Positions 45,149 to 55,266 are shown, counted from the stretch's first letter. The stretch: DNA of 64,000 bases from Lachnospiraceae bacterium (GCA_910574185.1 CAJSZQ010000004.1:62001-126000), one strand, 5' to 3'. Notes: generated from the letters alone by a model not told the origin. Numbers and translations: made by a program.

Positions 45149-45452
45149 ATGGCAAGAACATCAATGTATTCGTACGTGTGGAACCTGAAATCAAAGAGCA
45201 GGCGGAACAAGTGCTTAATCAGTTAGGAATCCCAATGTCAAATGCAGTTGGGATGTTTTAAGGCAGGTTGTGATTCAGCGCGGCATACCGTTTGAGATGA
45301 AACTTCCGCAGAAAGCTCCAATTGCGTATGGTTCCCTTACCAAAGAGCGATTTGATTTGGAAATTGAAAAAGGGATGCTTGATATACGGGAGGGCAGGGT
45401 TTATTCAGCAGACACTGTTGAAGCGGAAATGAAATGGGACTTCGGCATATGA
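45149..45452 (+). pseudogene. RelB/DinJ-type antitoxin gene, two frameshifts
   Basis: Translating with two single-base corrections gives a full DinJ-like antitoxin: MARTSNVFVRVEPEIKEQ, then LGIPMSNAVGMFLRQ and QRGIPFEMKLP. One A is missing near 45163 (AAA reduced to AA) and one T near 45258 (TTTTT reduced to TTTT). The ribosome site AGGAGG at 45135 is intact, and the 3' end overlaps the toxin start as ATGA. It is either a decayed gene or a sequence error at homopolymers. Confidence 0.8.
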
Positions 45453-45780
45453 GCTGGGATATCGTATATACGGCGGGTGCAAAGCAGGAGTTGAGAAGCC
45501 TGTATGAATATATTGCAAATGACTTGTGTGTTGAAAGCAGCAGCCGGACAGGCTGGAAGAATTATGGAAAGGATCCGTTCTCTTAGTGAAATGCCGATGC
45601 GTTACCAATTGTATGGCGACGAACCGTGGAACAGCCGGGAATTGAGGTTCTTTTCTGTGGATAATTACCTTGTTTTTTATCTGCCGAAGGAAAATAGATA
45701 ACATTGTATATATTGTCCACATCATGTATAGTGGCAGAGATGTCCGCAGACAGTTAAAAGAAACAAAAATTGAATACTGA
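45449..45780 (+). pseudogene. RelE/ParE-family toxin gene, two frameshifts
   Basis: Starts MSWDIVYTAGAKQELRSLYE and, after a frame change near 45537, continues AAGQAGRIMERIRSLSEMP, RELRFFSVDNYLVFYLP; a second change near 45698 restores NIVYIVHIMYSGRDVR and ends LKETKIEY. This is a complete RelE/ParE mRNase-type toxin broken twice. Together with the damaged antitoxin it forms a dead type II toxin-antitoxin pair. Confidence 0.78.
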
Positions 45781-45789
45781 TTTTAAGAG

Positions 45790-46107
45790 AAGTCTGATAT
45801 CTTGGCAATAGATGATACAAAAGCAAAAATGAATGTTGAAATACATACAGTATTTTGATAAAGGAGCCGGAAGAAAAAGGACAAGCTACACAAATTGATG
45901 TTGCTGAGTAGCAGAGAAAAGGGGATTGTGACGATTATGATAAGTTTATTTGATGGATGCCGCAAATACCGCTACTTATGAAACAGACAGAGCAACAGCA
46001 GAAAGAATGATAAAAATAGGTCATTGGAAGATATTACGGATTATGTTTCGACATTATCTTTTGACGAGTTAAAGAGGATTGAAGCCGAGAACATACAGTT
46101 GTCATAA
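45790..46107 (+). pseudogene. Remnant of a second Rpn-family gene
   Basis: 45796-45900 matches the intact Rpn gene around 44286-44390 (DILAIDDTKAKMNVEI versus DILATDDTGAKLNVEV, then KGAGRKR), with stops and indels. The tail reads DITDYVSTLSFDELKRIEAE, which is typical of the C-terminus of related family members. It is too damaged to encode protein. Confidence 0.65.
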
Positions 46108-46211
46108 ATATTTTAATATTAAAAATAGTAGCGTAAAGGCGGACAGGAAAATATCATAATAAAATTTGTTATATTTTTTGGCATTCAGTGAAAGCTGGAT
46201 GCTATTTCTAT

Positions 46212-46270
46212 GTGCGCCCGGTATGGGCGCAATCTAGTCGGCGAAGTTTGTAACACGTCTTGGGTAGTGG
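46212..46270 (+). other. Possible 5' scrap of a group II intron
   Basis: Begins GTGCG, as bacterial group II introns do, followed by the GCGCCC-GGTAT-GGGCGC hairpin (46214-46230) that resembles the domain I start. No intron-encoded reverse transcriptase or domain V/VI was found within the next kilobase, so at most a fragment remains. Confidence 0.3.
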
Positions 46271-46611
46271 AAAGCGTATAGGTAGGCTTTTTGCCAGCTG
46301 GGAAAAATAACTTCTAGCGTATATTTTCTCTTACTTTTCAGAATGTGGGTTGGCAAAGTTTTCTGTAAACTGCTTGAAATATATTTTGCATGCATCCTAA
46401 TAACCTTATAATAGTATAGTGTTATACCTAAAAAATGTCAGCAAATGTCCAAATTATCATGGCTTTTCGTTTTGCTTCATTATAAAATATAGTGCTGTTA
46501 AAGAAATCCTGTGTTTTGGAGAAAAACTACGATTTCGCTTCACTATTATATGGCTTTTAGGATGCATAGAATAGGCAGGTTTTATTTTGTATCTGGTGTA
46601 GTAGGTGCAAG

Positions 46612-46714
46612 GCATCCCATTGGATGCCTTGAAGTCCTACATATTAAGAGAGTAGGCATCCTATTGGATGCCTTAAAACCTTACATACAAGGAGTAGAGC
46701 ATCCTATTGGATGC
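46612..46714. repeat. Three palindromic GCATCCYATTGGATGC repeats
   Basis: The 16-bp palindrome occurs at 46612, 46656 and 46699, spaced 43-44 bp, and the spacers resemble each other (CTTRAARYCYTACAT). This is a tandem array of ~44-bp units, each forming a hairpin. The unit similarity and short palindrome rule out CRISPR. A 102-codon frame running through it is not considered real. Confidence 0.7.
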
Positions 46715-46909
46715 TATGGTGAAGAAAGATTACAGATTTTTGTGTATCCGTTCATTATGATAGAAATCGGGATGGAATATTTATCAATCAAATTATTATT
46801 TGCTTCAAATAGAGTTTAAATAGTCTTTTTAAGAAGCAGGGCAAAATGATTGCTGTATTGATTCTGCCGGAAAAGCTCGATTAATTTGCAGAACAGGTTT
46901 TGCAAGCAT

Positions 46910-46931
46910 AGCATTTGGATATCCAAATGCT
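46910..46931. repeat. Perfect 22-bp palindrome
   Basis: AGCATTTGGAT is followed directly by its exact complement. GGGA..TCCC comes next. It may be an operator or hairpin. The rest of 46108-47150 shows no gene. Confidence 0.5.
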
Positions 46932-47149
46932 GTTTGGGAGAATCCCAACTCCCTTTTTATAATTGTGACAAGAAAGGACATAAAAAGATAAAAAAGAAGC
47001 AGGTTGAGAATATATCTGTGGAGGGATTATGAAAAGTGTGTTATATTATTTGGGTAAATATGATAAAAGCAAGAATTATATTAATTAGTCATATTTGTTC
47101 AAGATATGGGGATAATCAGTTTTCTGGGTCTGATTGTTAAATTGAAAAT

Positions 47150-47385
47150 AAATAGAGCAGTTTTTGTATGAGTAAGTAATGGAGATGGATAGCAATATAA
47201 TATAGTAAAATTTCTTGCTGATAAAAATGTGATGAGAACGAACATAAAGCTGAAGGGACATTGGGTAAAAAACAACCTGTTTCTACGGGAAGATTAAAAG
47301 ATGCAGACTGTTTCAATGTGATATTGGTGATGTATTGGAATTTGTCGATGATAAAAATATTGATGATATAGAAACTAAGAAGTGA
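47150..47385 (+). pseudogene. Decayed XRE-family regulator just upstream of the DISARM operon
   Basis: The 3' part reads LFQCDIGDVLEFVDDKNIDD, the C-terminal signature of YozG-like XRE regulators, and ends with a stop at 47385, 11 bases before the next start codon. Further upstream LADKNVMRTNIK and LGKKQPVSTGRL appear in shifted frames. At least two frameshifts are needed to rebuild it. Its position suggests it once controlled the operon. Confidence 0.5.
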
Positions 47386-47396
47386 GGTGATGCGCA

Positions 47397-48941
47397 ATGG
47401 CTCGCCAGAAAACCAAGGAAGAAATTAAGTATAATATGAGTCGAGTGCGAAATAAAAATACGGCACTTGAAAGTGCGCTTTGCACGGAACTGATTCGTTA
47501 TGGTATAACGACTTTTAAAAGAAATGATAAATCCGTATTCGGGAGACCAGACATTACGTTTCCGGCCAGGAAGATTGCTGTTTTTTGTGACGGAGATTTC
47601 TGGCATGGGTATAATTGGGAATGTGCCCGTGAAGAAATAAAGAGTAATCAAGAATTTTGGATAGCTAAGATTGAAAGAAATATGAGACGTGATAATGATG
47701 TGACCGAAAGATTGCAGCAGGAAGGTTGGGTAGTGTTAAGATTTTGGGGGCATGAGATAAAGAAAGAGTTGGATTATTGTATGTCCGTAATCATAGATGA
47801 ATTACGTGTATTACCGGTTGCACCATATAAAACAATTGATTTATGTGCAGGTATAGGCGGTATACGGCGAGGGTTTGAATTGACGGGCAAATTTACCAAT
47901 GTGTTATCGGCGGAGATAGACAAGTGCGCATGTAAGACCTATGAGCATTTGTTCGGAGATGATCCGAAACATGATTTGACCAGCGACGAATTCAAAACTC
48001 TTATAGAGCAAACGGAATATGATATTTTGCTTGCGGGCTTTCCTTGTCAGACTTTTAGCAGAGTCGGACTTCAGGAAGGATTTGAAAATGAAGAAAAAGG
48101 AAAGATATTTTTTCATATTGCCGATATTATTGAACGGACTCGTCCGGTAGTGTTTTTTCTGGAAAACGTTGACAGACTTGTGACACATAACAAAGGGGAA
48201 ACATTTAAAAAAATCATCGAAACATTAGAAATTAAACTAGGATATTATATTATAGGGGTTGAACTATCGGAAGATGGTATGCCGGTGTACAAGCCAAAAG
48301 ATTTTATTAGGAATTCTCGTGATTTTGGTGTGCCCCAGAATCGTCCCAGGACCTATTTAATCGGGTTTGATACGGAGAGGTTCGGGAAAGAGCAGCTTTT
48401 GGGGTTGCCGAAAGAATTACCGAAATCCGGAGGGAAAAAGTTATATGATAATTTAAATGACGTGCTGGAACATAATGTGGATGCAAAATATTATATGGCA
48501 TCCGGATATTTGGATACACTTATTAAACATAGGGCCAGACAAGAAGGCAAAGGGTATGGATTCGGATATCGAATTGTAAATGAACCGAACATAGAAAAAC
48601 CGATTGCAAATACATTATTGGCAACCGGTGGTTCCGGGCGTGAAAGAAATCTGATTTATGATCCGCAAGAAGGAATTGCGGGCATGGAAATTAAGGGAAA
48701 AAAAACTCCGTTAAATGATATGGGGATTCGTGTTATGACTCCAATAGAATGGGGGAAGTTGCAAGGCTTTGTAAATTATGCGTTTTTAGATAGTAACGGA
48801 AATGACGGCTTTTCATTTCCGGAAGATCTACCGGACTTGCAAAAATATAAGCAACTGGGTAATTCCGTTACAATTCCTGTAATTGAAGAAATGGCTTTGT
48901 TTATTCTGAAATGTATTGATATGCTAATGAAAAATAATTAG
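47397..48941 (+). CDS. drmMII: Vsr endonuclease fused to a DISARM-type C5-cytosine methyltransferase (DrmMII)
   Basis: A 514-residue fusion. Residues 1-135 are a very-short-patch repair nuclease (NMSRVRNKNTALE; catalytic Asp in GRPDITFP; VFCDGDFWHG, where the first His of E. coli Vsr is Asp as in many relatives; QEGWVVLRFWGHEI). Residues about 142-514 are a C5-methyltransferase: motif I IDLCAGIGGIRRGF, catalytic Cys217 in GFPCQTFS, FLENV, QNRPRTYLIGF and LGNSVTIPV. It would methylate self DNA and repair T:G mismatches from 5mC deamination. GAGGTGATGCGCA precedes the ATG. It leads the drmE-drmA-drmB operon. Predicted site CCWGG is by analogy. Confidence 0.88.
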   Translation: MARQKTKEEIKYNMSRVRNKNTALESALCTELIRYGITTFKRNDKSVFGRPDITFPARKIAVFCDGDFWHGYNWECAREEIKSNQEFWIAKIERNMRRDNDVTERLQQEGWVVLRFWGHEIKKELDYCMSVIIDELRVLPVAPYKTIDLCAGIGGIRRGFELTGKFTNVLSAEIDKCACKTYEHLFGDDPKHDLTSDEFKTLIEQTEYDILLAGFPCQTFSRVGLQEGFENEEKGKIFFHIADIIERTRPVVFFLENVDRLVTHNKGETFKKIIETLEIKLGYYIIGVELSEDGMPVYKPKDFIRNSRDFGVPQNRPRTYLIGFDTERFGKEQLLGLPKELPKSGGKKLYDNLNDVLEHNVDAKYYMASGYLDTLIKHRARQEGKGYGFGYRIVNEPNIEKPIANTLLATGGSGRERNLIYDPQEGIAGMEIKGKKTPLNDMGIRVMTPIEWGKLQGFVNYAFLDSNGNDGFSFPEDLPDLQKYKQLGNSVTIPVIEEMALFILKCIDMLMKNN

Positions 48942-48957
48942 GCAGGAGTGTATCTGT

Positions 48958-51576
48958 ATGACGGATAATAATCTTATAAGTGTTATGCTTGATAAGTGTG
49001 ATATTTATTATGAAGATGCACTGATTTCAAAAGAAAGTATTATAGAGCGTTATATCGAATTTTTCGATAATGTTTTTGCCGGTGAAAAGCATTCTGTCAA
49101 CTTTGCATTGCATACAGGATCGATTTGTTTTGATATTATATCGGTTGTGGCCGTTACATTAGGGTGTCTGTCTTATAATCTTTGGACAAATGACGATATC
49201 ATTTCTCGACTTCAAATCGGTGATATGGTAATGTATGAAAATAAAAGATATCGTTGGAAAGGATTAGAAGACGGTAACGGAATTAAGTATATGGTTCTTG
49301 GACAAGACGCGAAAGGTAAAAACGGTGAATCAATACGCAAAGTATCCTTTAAACGCTATAAACATTTGGTAAAACCATATTATGGAACGTCTTCACTGAC
49401 TGACGGACGAGGTGTGCGTAAGTCAAAAACAAATCGTGAGGAATTTTTATCTCATATTTTTGATATACCTATTGCGGATGTCCCAAGTTTGAGTAATGTA
49501 GCGGTAGTCATTGTATCTAATAGGGGAGACTTTTCGGAAATATGTAAGCATTTGAGCATTGTATATGGGGAGAAAAATCGAATAGGATTGCTCGACATTG
49601 TACCGGCGGCGTATTATACAGGCCAGGAAGAAATACAATTCGGGACTAATCCGACAAAAGCGGCTCCGGTACTTAAAATAGCAGGAAAAATGTCTGTTGC
49701 AAGAGATCTTGTTCTTGATAAATACGGAAACAAGGTGGTAGGATTGCTTGTCAACGGAATACATTCTTTAGCGGAAAACAGTTCCGAGTTAGACGATTTG
49801 TTAAGAAGAAAATCTCTTCGTTTTGTACATATTACTTCGCTTCTTAATGTTGATACAAGTGACCGTATTTTAGACATGTATGAGGAAGCGAACATATTTG
49901 CCTGTACGAAAGGTTATTTATCAAAAAGTACAGGAGAGATTAAATGTGCTAATCCATTTACGGTAGAGTTAGAAAAGCAGATTAATAATATTGTTAATAA
50001 TACGGTTTCATCGATTCTTGTCCCCGGTGGGTGGACTTGGGATGAATATCGTAGGATTAAGGATACACTGTTTTTGATTAAGCAATCTAATTGGATTAGA
50101 GAACAGAAAAACGAATTTATATTGTCTGCATATGGACTATTGAATTTATTGACTACATCTGTATTTTCGATGCGTCAGATGGAAAATTTAGTTACAAATT
50201 TTAAGATTGGTGCTACTGTTTTGTCTCCGAAAGAGCGTATTGATAAATTATGGGATATTGCCGATAAAGCCGGTGTAGTAGAAGAACTTTGCATTACCGT
50301 GATAAATGATATAGAAGAAAAATATTATGAGTTTATGGATCAATCTCCGAAAGCATTGGCAATAAAAGAATACTTGGCAAATCACAGTGGGAAAATTGCA
50401 ATAGTTGTACCAAAGGCTTATTATGCAGAGATGCTGGTTATGACAGGTGTTTTGAAAGATAATGATGACAGTGTTATATGTGTTACGGCGAATCGCTTTG
50501 ATGCAACTCATGAATATGAATCGATTCTTGTGGTCGGAGACATAAACGGTAAAAAATTTAATCCGTTTCAATGTCATTCTGCAAAAAATATTGATATTTT
50601 GTTGTATGAATGTGAAAATAAATCGTTTGGCTATCAAAAGAAGAAAAAAGACAAGTCCGAGAAAAGATTGAATTCTAAGATTTGTGGTATCAGATATAAT
50701 GAAGAGAATTCGGAGGATATATATTCCGATAAAGAAGAGGAAATTATTGTTCAAGAATTTTCGGATTTAGAGGAATATATCGAAAAATTGAATGTTCTGG
50801 ATATCGGTAGATTTGTAGAGAGCGGGCTTGTTTCCAATAGCAATTCCCCTACTTCGGAAGTTAAACATGTAGGTGTGTTCGTGACCGGTGAACGGATTTT
50901 TTTCTCAAAATACTATACGGCGGTTGTATTCAATCACGAAGCAGGAAGTGTTACTGAGAAGACAGTGGATAAGTTGTTATCGGGGGATTTTTTGGTATTT
51001 ACAAGAAGGGATGACTATACCAAAAATATTGTTGACTTCATTTATGAAAAACTGCTTGATACGGGGAAACTGAGTGGAAAAGTAATAGCAGCTTCTGAAA
51101 AGACCGAATATTGGAAAGATGCGCTGAGGAGATATAAGATGCGGGGGAACTATACATATTCCGATATTGCAAAAAAAATGCGTAAGATTGGAAGCTCATT
51201 ACAAGAGGCTACCATCCGTTCATGGTTAGTAGAGGACAGTCATATTGTAGGACCCAGAGATGTAGAAACTATGGGATATATTGCCGAAGTCACTCAAGAT
51301 GTGAAGATTTTGAATGATATCAACGGTTATTTTGAGGCATGTCGTATTGTTAGGCGCGAACGTAGGACAATCCTTGAACTTATCGGAAAGGCAATTAACA
51401 ATAAGTTGAGCGGGCATATTCCGCAAGAAGGAAGCGTACTTGAAGTCGTATATAATAATGTGGATAATCTTTCGGAAACGCTGGAATTAGAAAATGTTAT
51501 AGAGTTGTCCGAAAGTGTCAATGTAAGTATTAACTTGGTTAATAAACCGATTACGGAAGCGGAGGTATTGATGTGA
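48958..51576 (+). CDS. drmE: DISARM protein DrmE
   Basis: An 872-residue protein identified as DrmE mainly from its place (between DrmMII and DrmA), its size, and its overall look: a mixed N-terminal half with ILVPGGWTWDEYRRIKDTLF, and a C-terminal half with VRRERRTILELIGKAINNKLS. No catalytic motif is obvious to me. DrmE marks class 2 DISARM and its biochemical role is unsettled. It ends in an ATGTGA overlap with drmA (4 bp), and AGGCAGGAGTGTATCTGT precedes the start. Confidence 0.75.
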   Translation: MTDNNLISVMLDKCDIYYEDALISKESIIERYIEFFDNVFAGEKHSVNFALHTGSICFDIISVVAVTLGCLSYNLWTNDDIISRLQIGDMVMYENKRYRWKGLEDGNGIKYMVLGQDAKGKNGESIRKVSFKRYKHLVKPYYGTSSLTDGRGVRKSKTNREEFLSHIFDIPIADVPSLSNVAVVIVSNRGDFSEICKHLSIVYGEKNRIGLLDIVPAAYYTGQEEIQFGTNPTKAAPVLKIAGKMSVARDLVLDKYGNKVVGLLVNGIHSLAENSSELDDLLRRKSLRFVHITSLLNVDTSDRILDMYEEANIFACTKGYLSKSTGEIKCANPFTVELEKQINNIVNNTVSSILVPGGWTWDEYRRIKDTLFLIKQSNWIREQKNEFILSAYGLLNLLTTSVFSMRQMENLVTNFKIGATVLSPKERIDKLWDIADKAGVVEELCITVINDIEEKYYEFMDQSPKALAIKEYLANHSGKIAIVVPKAYYAEMLVMTGVLKDNDDSVICVTANRFDATHEYESILVVGDINGKKFNPFQCHSAKNIDILLYECENKSFGYQKKKKDKSEKRLNSKICGIRYNEENSEDIYSDKEEEIIVQEFSDLEEYIEKLNVLDIGRFVESGLVSNSNSPTSEVKHVGVFVTGERIFFSKYYTAVVFNHEAGSVTEKTVDKLLSGDFLVFTRRDDYTKNIVDFIYEKLLDTGKLSGKVIAASEKTEYWKDALRRYKMRGNYTYSDIAKKMRKIGSSLQEATIRSWLVEDSHIVGPRDVETMGYIAEVTQDVKILNDINGYFEACRIVRRERRTILELIGKAINNKLSGHIPQEGSVLEVVYNNVDNLSETLELENVIELSESVNVSINLVNKPITEAEVLM

Positions 51577-54500
51577 ACGAAAGTGAAATCAGAAAAGAAT
51601 TGATTGATGCACGAGAAGAGTATATTAAAATTATCAAATCGGAACTGCTTGGACCGGGATCGGAATTTTCTCTGCCAGATATTGAACATGAACTGATTTC
51701 CAGCACACCGACAAGCCGTTATTCTGTGGGGATACTTTTTCCGCAGGGAAATCAAATGAATCAGGATAACGATGAAACGGTCCCTTTACCGGAAGCAGAG
51801 GGGAGTACCGATAAAGAAGAATCTGATGCGGAGGCTGAGATCCAAACGGAACCGGTGCAAGAATCCCGTAAACATGTGTCTGAATTTGACGAAACGGCAG
51901 ATGAAAACCTGGATGAAGAGATTGGCATGTCCATGCAGTATATGCCGTCATCAATGGGTATTACATTTCTTATAAAGGGAAATGCAGATATTATAAAGGG
52001 GAAAGTAACGTTTGCAACGTATAGAAAGGCGTTAATAACGGATTGTGCAATACCGTATACTCCTGCCGATCCTGAACATTATGCCGTTCCGTCGGAACTT
52101 GCACATAAAATGTCTTTTGATAAGAATACGGGGACAATGAAACTTCTGACTCAAATCAAAGCAAAGGAAGTCAGAGATATCTTCGAGAAAGATACTATTC
52201 CCGAAAACGAGTATCAGATTTTGAAGCAAATAGCATATAGATTTGTGGATTATTGCAATGCTGGATATGTTCGTGTTCCGCATGAAATTTCGGAATTTAT
52301 ATTGGATTTTTCAAAAGGGGAATACGTTGATTCCGAATCAAACAGAGAACTTGACGGAACAAGTGCAAAAATAGTTGCTTTACGAACGAAGGTATCGGAT
52401 GACATATGGTCAGTTACGGTTATGCTTGTAAACGAACTTGAAGAAGTTCCGGCGAAAGCCAACCATTGCATATTTCAATCGTGTATTGAGATTAATACTC
52501 ATAATAATTGTTTTTCCTTTGTTGAGAGCAATCCCAATCCGGATATTCATTTGATGGATGAAGAAGAATGCTCTCTTGAACTTCTTTATCGCCACAAAAA
52601 AATATACGGTACGGGACTTGGTACTTCGGTAGACTGGGATATTGACGAGCAGGGTAAAGGCAGTGTCTGGAATGATTTTTTCCCTATAGAGGAAATTCCG
52701 GCCATGAATTTTTCTCTTCCGAAGAATAAGGTAATAACCAATAATGAACTGTCAATGAAATATTTGTCGGATTTAAATTCTATAGACAAAGATACCAAGA
52801 TTTCCTCTATGTATAATTTGGTGGATTTATATAAAAGTTGGGTAGTTGATTTAGAAAAGACGGCTTCTTTGCTTGATACTAAATATATTTCGGTGGCTTC
52901 AAAGAATATTGCGGAATGCAGGCGGGCATATGAAAGGATGTATGCCGGTATTAAAACTTTGAAAGAAAATGAAACCGCATATAAAGCGTTCCTTTTAGCA
53001 AACAGGGCAATGTTCATGCAACGGGTACATATCACGATGCAATCGGATATGGCGAAGAAGAGTGCGGATCGATATCCGGAAGACGAAGAAATTTCGGATT
53101 GGCTTCGCAATGTGGATTATTATAAAGAAGATGATGCAGGTTGCTGTTGGAGACCGTTTCAGATTGCGTTTTTGCTAATGGATATCAATTCTATTGTCTA
53201 TGATGAGTCGCCGGAACGTAATATTGTTGATTTGATATGGTTTCCTACCGGTGGCGGCAAAACGGAAGCATATTTAGGGTTGACCGCTTTTGCGATATTT
53301 TATAGACGGTTGACTCATTCTAAGGAGGCGGCCGGAACAACCGTAATTATGAGATATACGTTACGGCTTTTGGCGGCACAACAATTCACACGCGCGGCGA
53401 CATTGATATGCGCATGTGAATATATCAGACAACAATGTGAAAAAAAGCATCGAAAATATCCGATATATTCATTAGGAAAGGAACCTATTTCAATCGGCCT
53501 ATGGATTGGCGGAACGCATATTCCGAATAGGAATGAAGGTAAGAATTCTGCAAGTTACCATTTAGAGAAGTTGAAAAATGTCAGTAAACATTATTATGTG
53601 CGTAGTGAAAAAGAAAGACATAATAAGTTTCAGGTTTTAAAATGTCCTTGGTGCGGGACGAAAATGGTAAAGGATGACAGAAACAATAAATTGGTCGGTG
53701 AATGGGGGTATAATATGGGAAGCGGGAAACATTTTTATATGTTTTGTCCGCAAGAGGATTGTGATTTTACAAATAAACTCCCTATTCAAATTATAGATGA
53801 CGAACTATACCGTAATCCGCCTACGCTCTTATTCGGTACGGTTGATAAGTTTGCGATGATGCCATGGGACGGGCGGATAGGTGCTTTCTTTGGCATAGGA
53901 AGCAATAACAGGGCGCCGGAATTGATTATTCAAGACGAACTTCACCTTATATCAGGGGCGCTTGGTACGGTTGTAGGCATATACGAAACTGCCGTTGACG
54001 GAATTTGCGGTCAAAAGGGGGTTTATCCCAAAATCATTGCTTCTACGGCTACGATTAGGAGGGCAAAGGAGCAATGCTCCGTGTTGTATAATAGGGAAGT
54101 GGTACAGTTTCCTGCCCCCGGGTTAGATGCCGAGGATTCCTTTTTTGCGCGAGAATCAACAATTGATTACGAAAAAGGAATCTACGGAAGAAAGTATATT
54201 GGTATTATGCCTTCCGGAAAAACAAAAGCGATGACCGAAATTCGTATGATGGCGGCTTTAATGCAGAAGACATATACAATGCATTTGCCGTATGAAATAA
54301 AAGACAAATTTTGGACATTGACGGTTTATTTTAATAGTTTGAAGGATTTAGGAAAAGCATCTACATTAGTAGATGATGACGTAAAAGATTTTATTATCAG
54401 AACCGCTAATAGAATGTTTACCACAAAACGCCTTATTGTCAAGGCAGATGAGTTGACAAGCAGAGTATCGACTACCGAATTAAACGAAACATTGGATAAA

Positions 54501-55262
54501 TTGGAGAAGATTGAGTATTCCAAGGAGAATATGGAAGCAAAGCAATATGCTTCAAGTGTTTTACTGGCAACGAATATGATTTCGGTCGGAATTGACGTGG
54601 CAAGACTTAATGTAATGCTTATGGTTGGGCAGCCGAAATTAACCAGTGAATATATACAGGCATCCAGTCGGGTAGGACGTTCTTTCCCGGGATTGTGTTT
54701 TATACAGTATGATGCAACCAAGAGCAGAGATCGGTCACATTATGAAAGATTTCGTTCTTATCATGAATCGTTTTATCGATTTGTTGAACCGACGGGGGCT
54801 ACACCGTTTTCAAAACCGGCGCGCGAACGGGCATTGCATGCCGTTCTTACAGCCATGATAAGGCAAAAAGAAAAATGGAAGGACGACAAAGATGCTCAAA
54901 AGTTTGATATGGGTGATTTGGAAAAATCCATATCCGAGATTCAAGAATTTGTTTTGAACCGTATAAAAAGCATTAATGCCCGTTCGGAAAATCAGCTAAA
55001 AGATGATATTGAAGATGTTCGTTCGGAAATGCAGGAATTTTTTGAAAAATGGCAGGAACTTGTAGAGGAATGTAATCAGGACGGGGGTAAGATTCCGATT
55101 TATTTTGGTAGAAGATTTATGGTATCTCCACCGAACTCCGAAGAACGTCGGTTGTTAAGGCAATATAACTCCGCCGGAAGAGACGCGGCTGTTGACACGC
55201 TTACTTCAATGCGAAATGTCGATGCCCCTGTAACGGGGAGTGTTGTAATATGGGAGGAATGA
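51573..55262 (+). CDS. drmA: DISARM helicase DrmA
   Basis: A 1229-residue SF2-like helicase. An acidic low-complexity stretch lies at about 60-120. Walker A is FPTGGGKTEAYL (Lys563), Walker B QDELHLISG (Asp788-Glu789), a zinc-like motif CPWCGTKMV..CPQEDC lies between them, and motif VI region is QASSRVGRSFPG. In DISARM, DrmA binds DrmB and translocates on DNA. GTG start with GGAGGTATTGAT upstream; coupled to drmE. Intact, no frameshift. Confidence 0.9.
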   Translation: MNESEIRKELIDAREEYIKIIKSELLGPGSEFSLPDIEHELISSTPTSRYSVGILFPQGNQMNQDNDETVPLPEAEGSTDKEESDAEAEIQTEPVQESRKHVSEFDETADENLDEEIGMSMQYMPSSMGITFLIKGNADIIKGKVTFATYRKALITDCAIPYTPADPEHYAVPSELAHKMSFDKNTGTMKLLTQIKAKEVRDIFEKDTIPENEYQILKQIAYRFVDYCNAGYVRVPHEISEFILDFSKGEYVDSESNRELDGTSAKIVALRTKVSDDIWSVTVMLVNELEEVPAKANHCIFQSCIEINTHNNCFSFVESNPNPDIHLMDEEECSLELLYRHKKIYGTGLGTSVDWDIDEQGKGSVWNDFFPIEEIPAMNFSLPKNKVITNNELSMKYLSDLNSIDKDTKISSMYNLVDLYKSWVVDLEKTASLLDTKYISVASKNIAECRRAYERMYAGIKTLKENETAYKAFLLANRAMFMQRVHITMQSDMAKKSADRYPEDEEISDWLRNVDYYKEDDAGCCWRPFQIAFLLMDINSIVYDESPERNIVDLIWFPTGGGKTEAYLGLTAFAIFYRRLTHSKEAAGTTVIMRYTLRLLAAQQFTRAATLICACEYIRQQCEKKHRKYPIYSLGKEPISIGLWIGGTHIPNRNEGKNSASYHLEKLKNVSKHYYVRSEKERHNKFQVLKCPWCGTKMVKDDRNNKLVGEWGYNMGSGKHFYMFCPQEDCDFTNKLPIQIIDDELYRNPPTLLFGTVDKFAMMPWDGRIGAFFGIGSNNRAPELIIQDELHLISGALGTVVGIYETAVDGICGQKGVYPKIIASTATIRRAKEQCSVLYNREVVQFPAPGLDAEDSFFARESTIDYEKGIYGRKYIGIMPSGKTKAMTEIRMMAALMQKTYTMHLPYEIKDKFWTLTVYFNSLKDLGKASTLVDDDVKDFIIRTANRMFTTKRLIVKADELTSRVSTTELNETLDKLEKIEYSKENMEAKQYASSVLLATNMISVGIDVARLNVMLMVGQPKLTSEYIQASSRVGRSFPGLCFIQYDATKSRDRSHYERFRSYHESFYRFVEPTGATPFSKPARERALHAVLTAMIRQKEKWKDDKDAQKFDMGDLEKSISEIQEFVLNRIKSINARSENQLKDDIEDVRSEMQEFFEKWQELVEECNQDGGKIPIYFGRRFMVSPPNSEERRLLRQYNSAGRDAAVDTLTSMRNVDAPVTGSVVIWEE

Positions 55263-55266
55263 TTTA

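Noticed and set aside
46612-46714. CRISPR-like spacing of palindromic repeats
   Set aside because: The repeat is only 16 bp, the spacers resemble one another, only three units exist and no cas genes are near.
46511-46819. 102-codon plus-strand ORF
   Set aside because: It spans the GCATCCYATTGGATGC repeat array, has no good ribosome site, and has no protein-like pattern.
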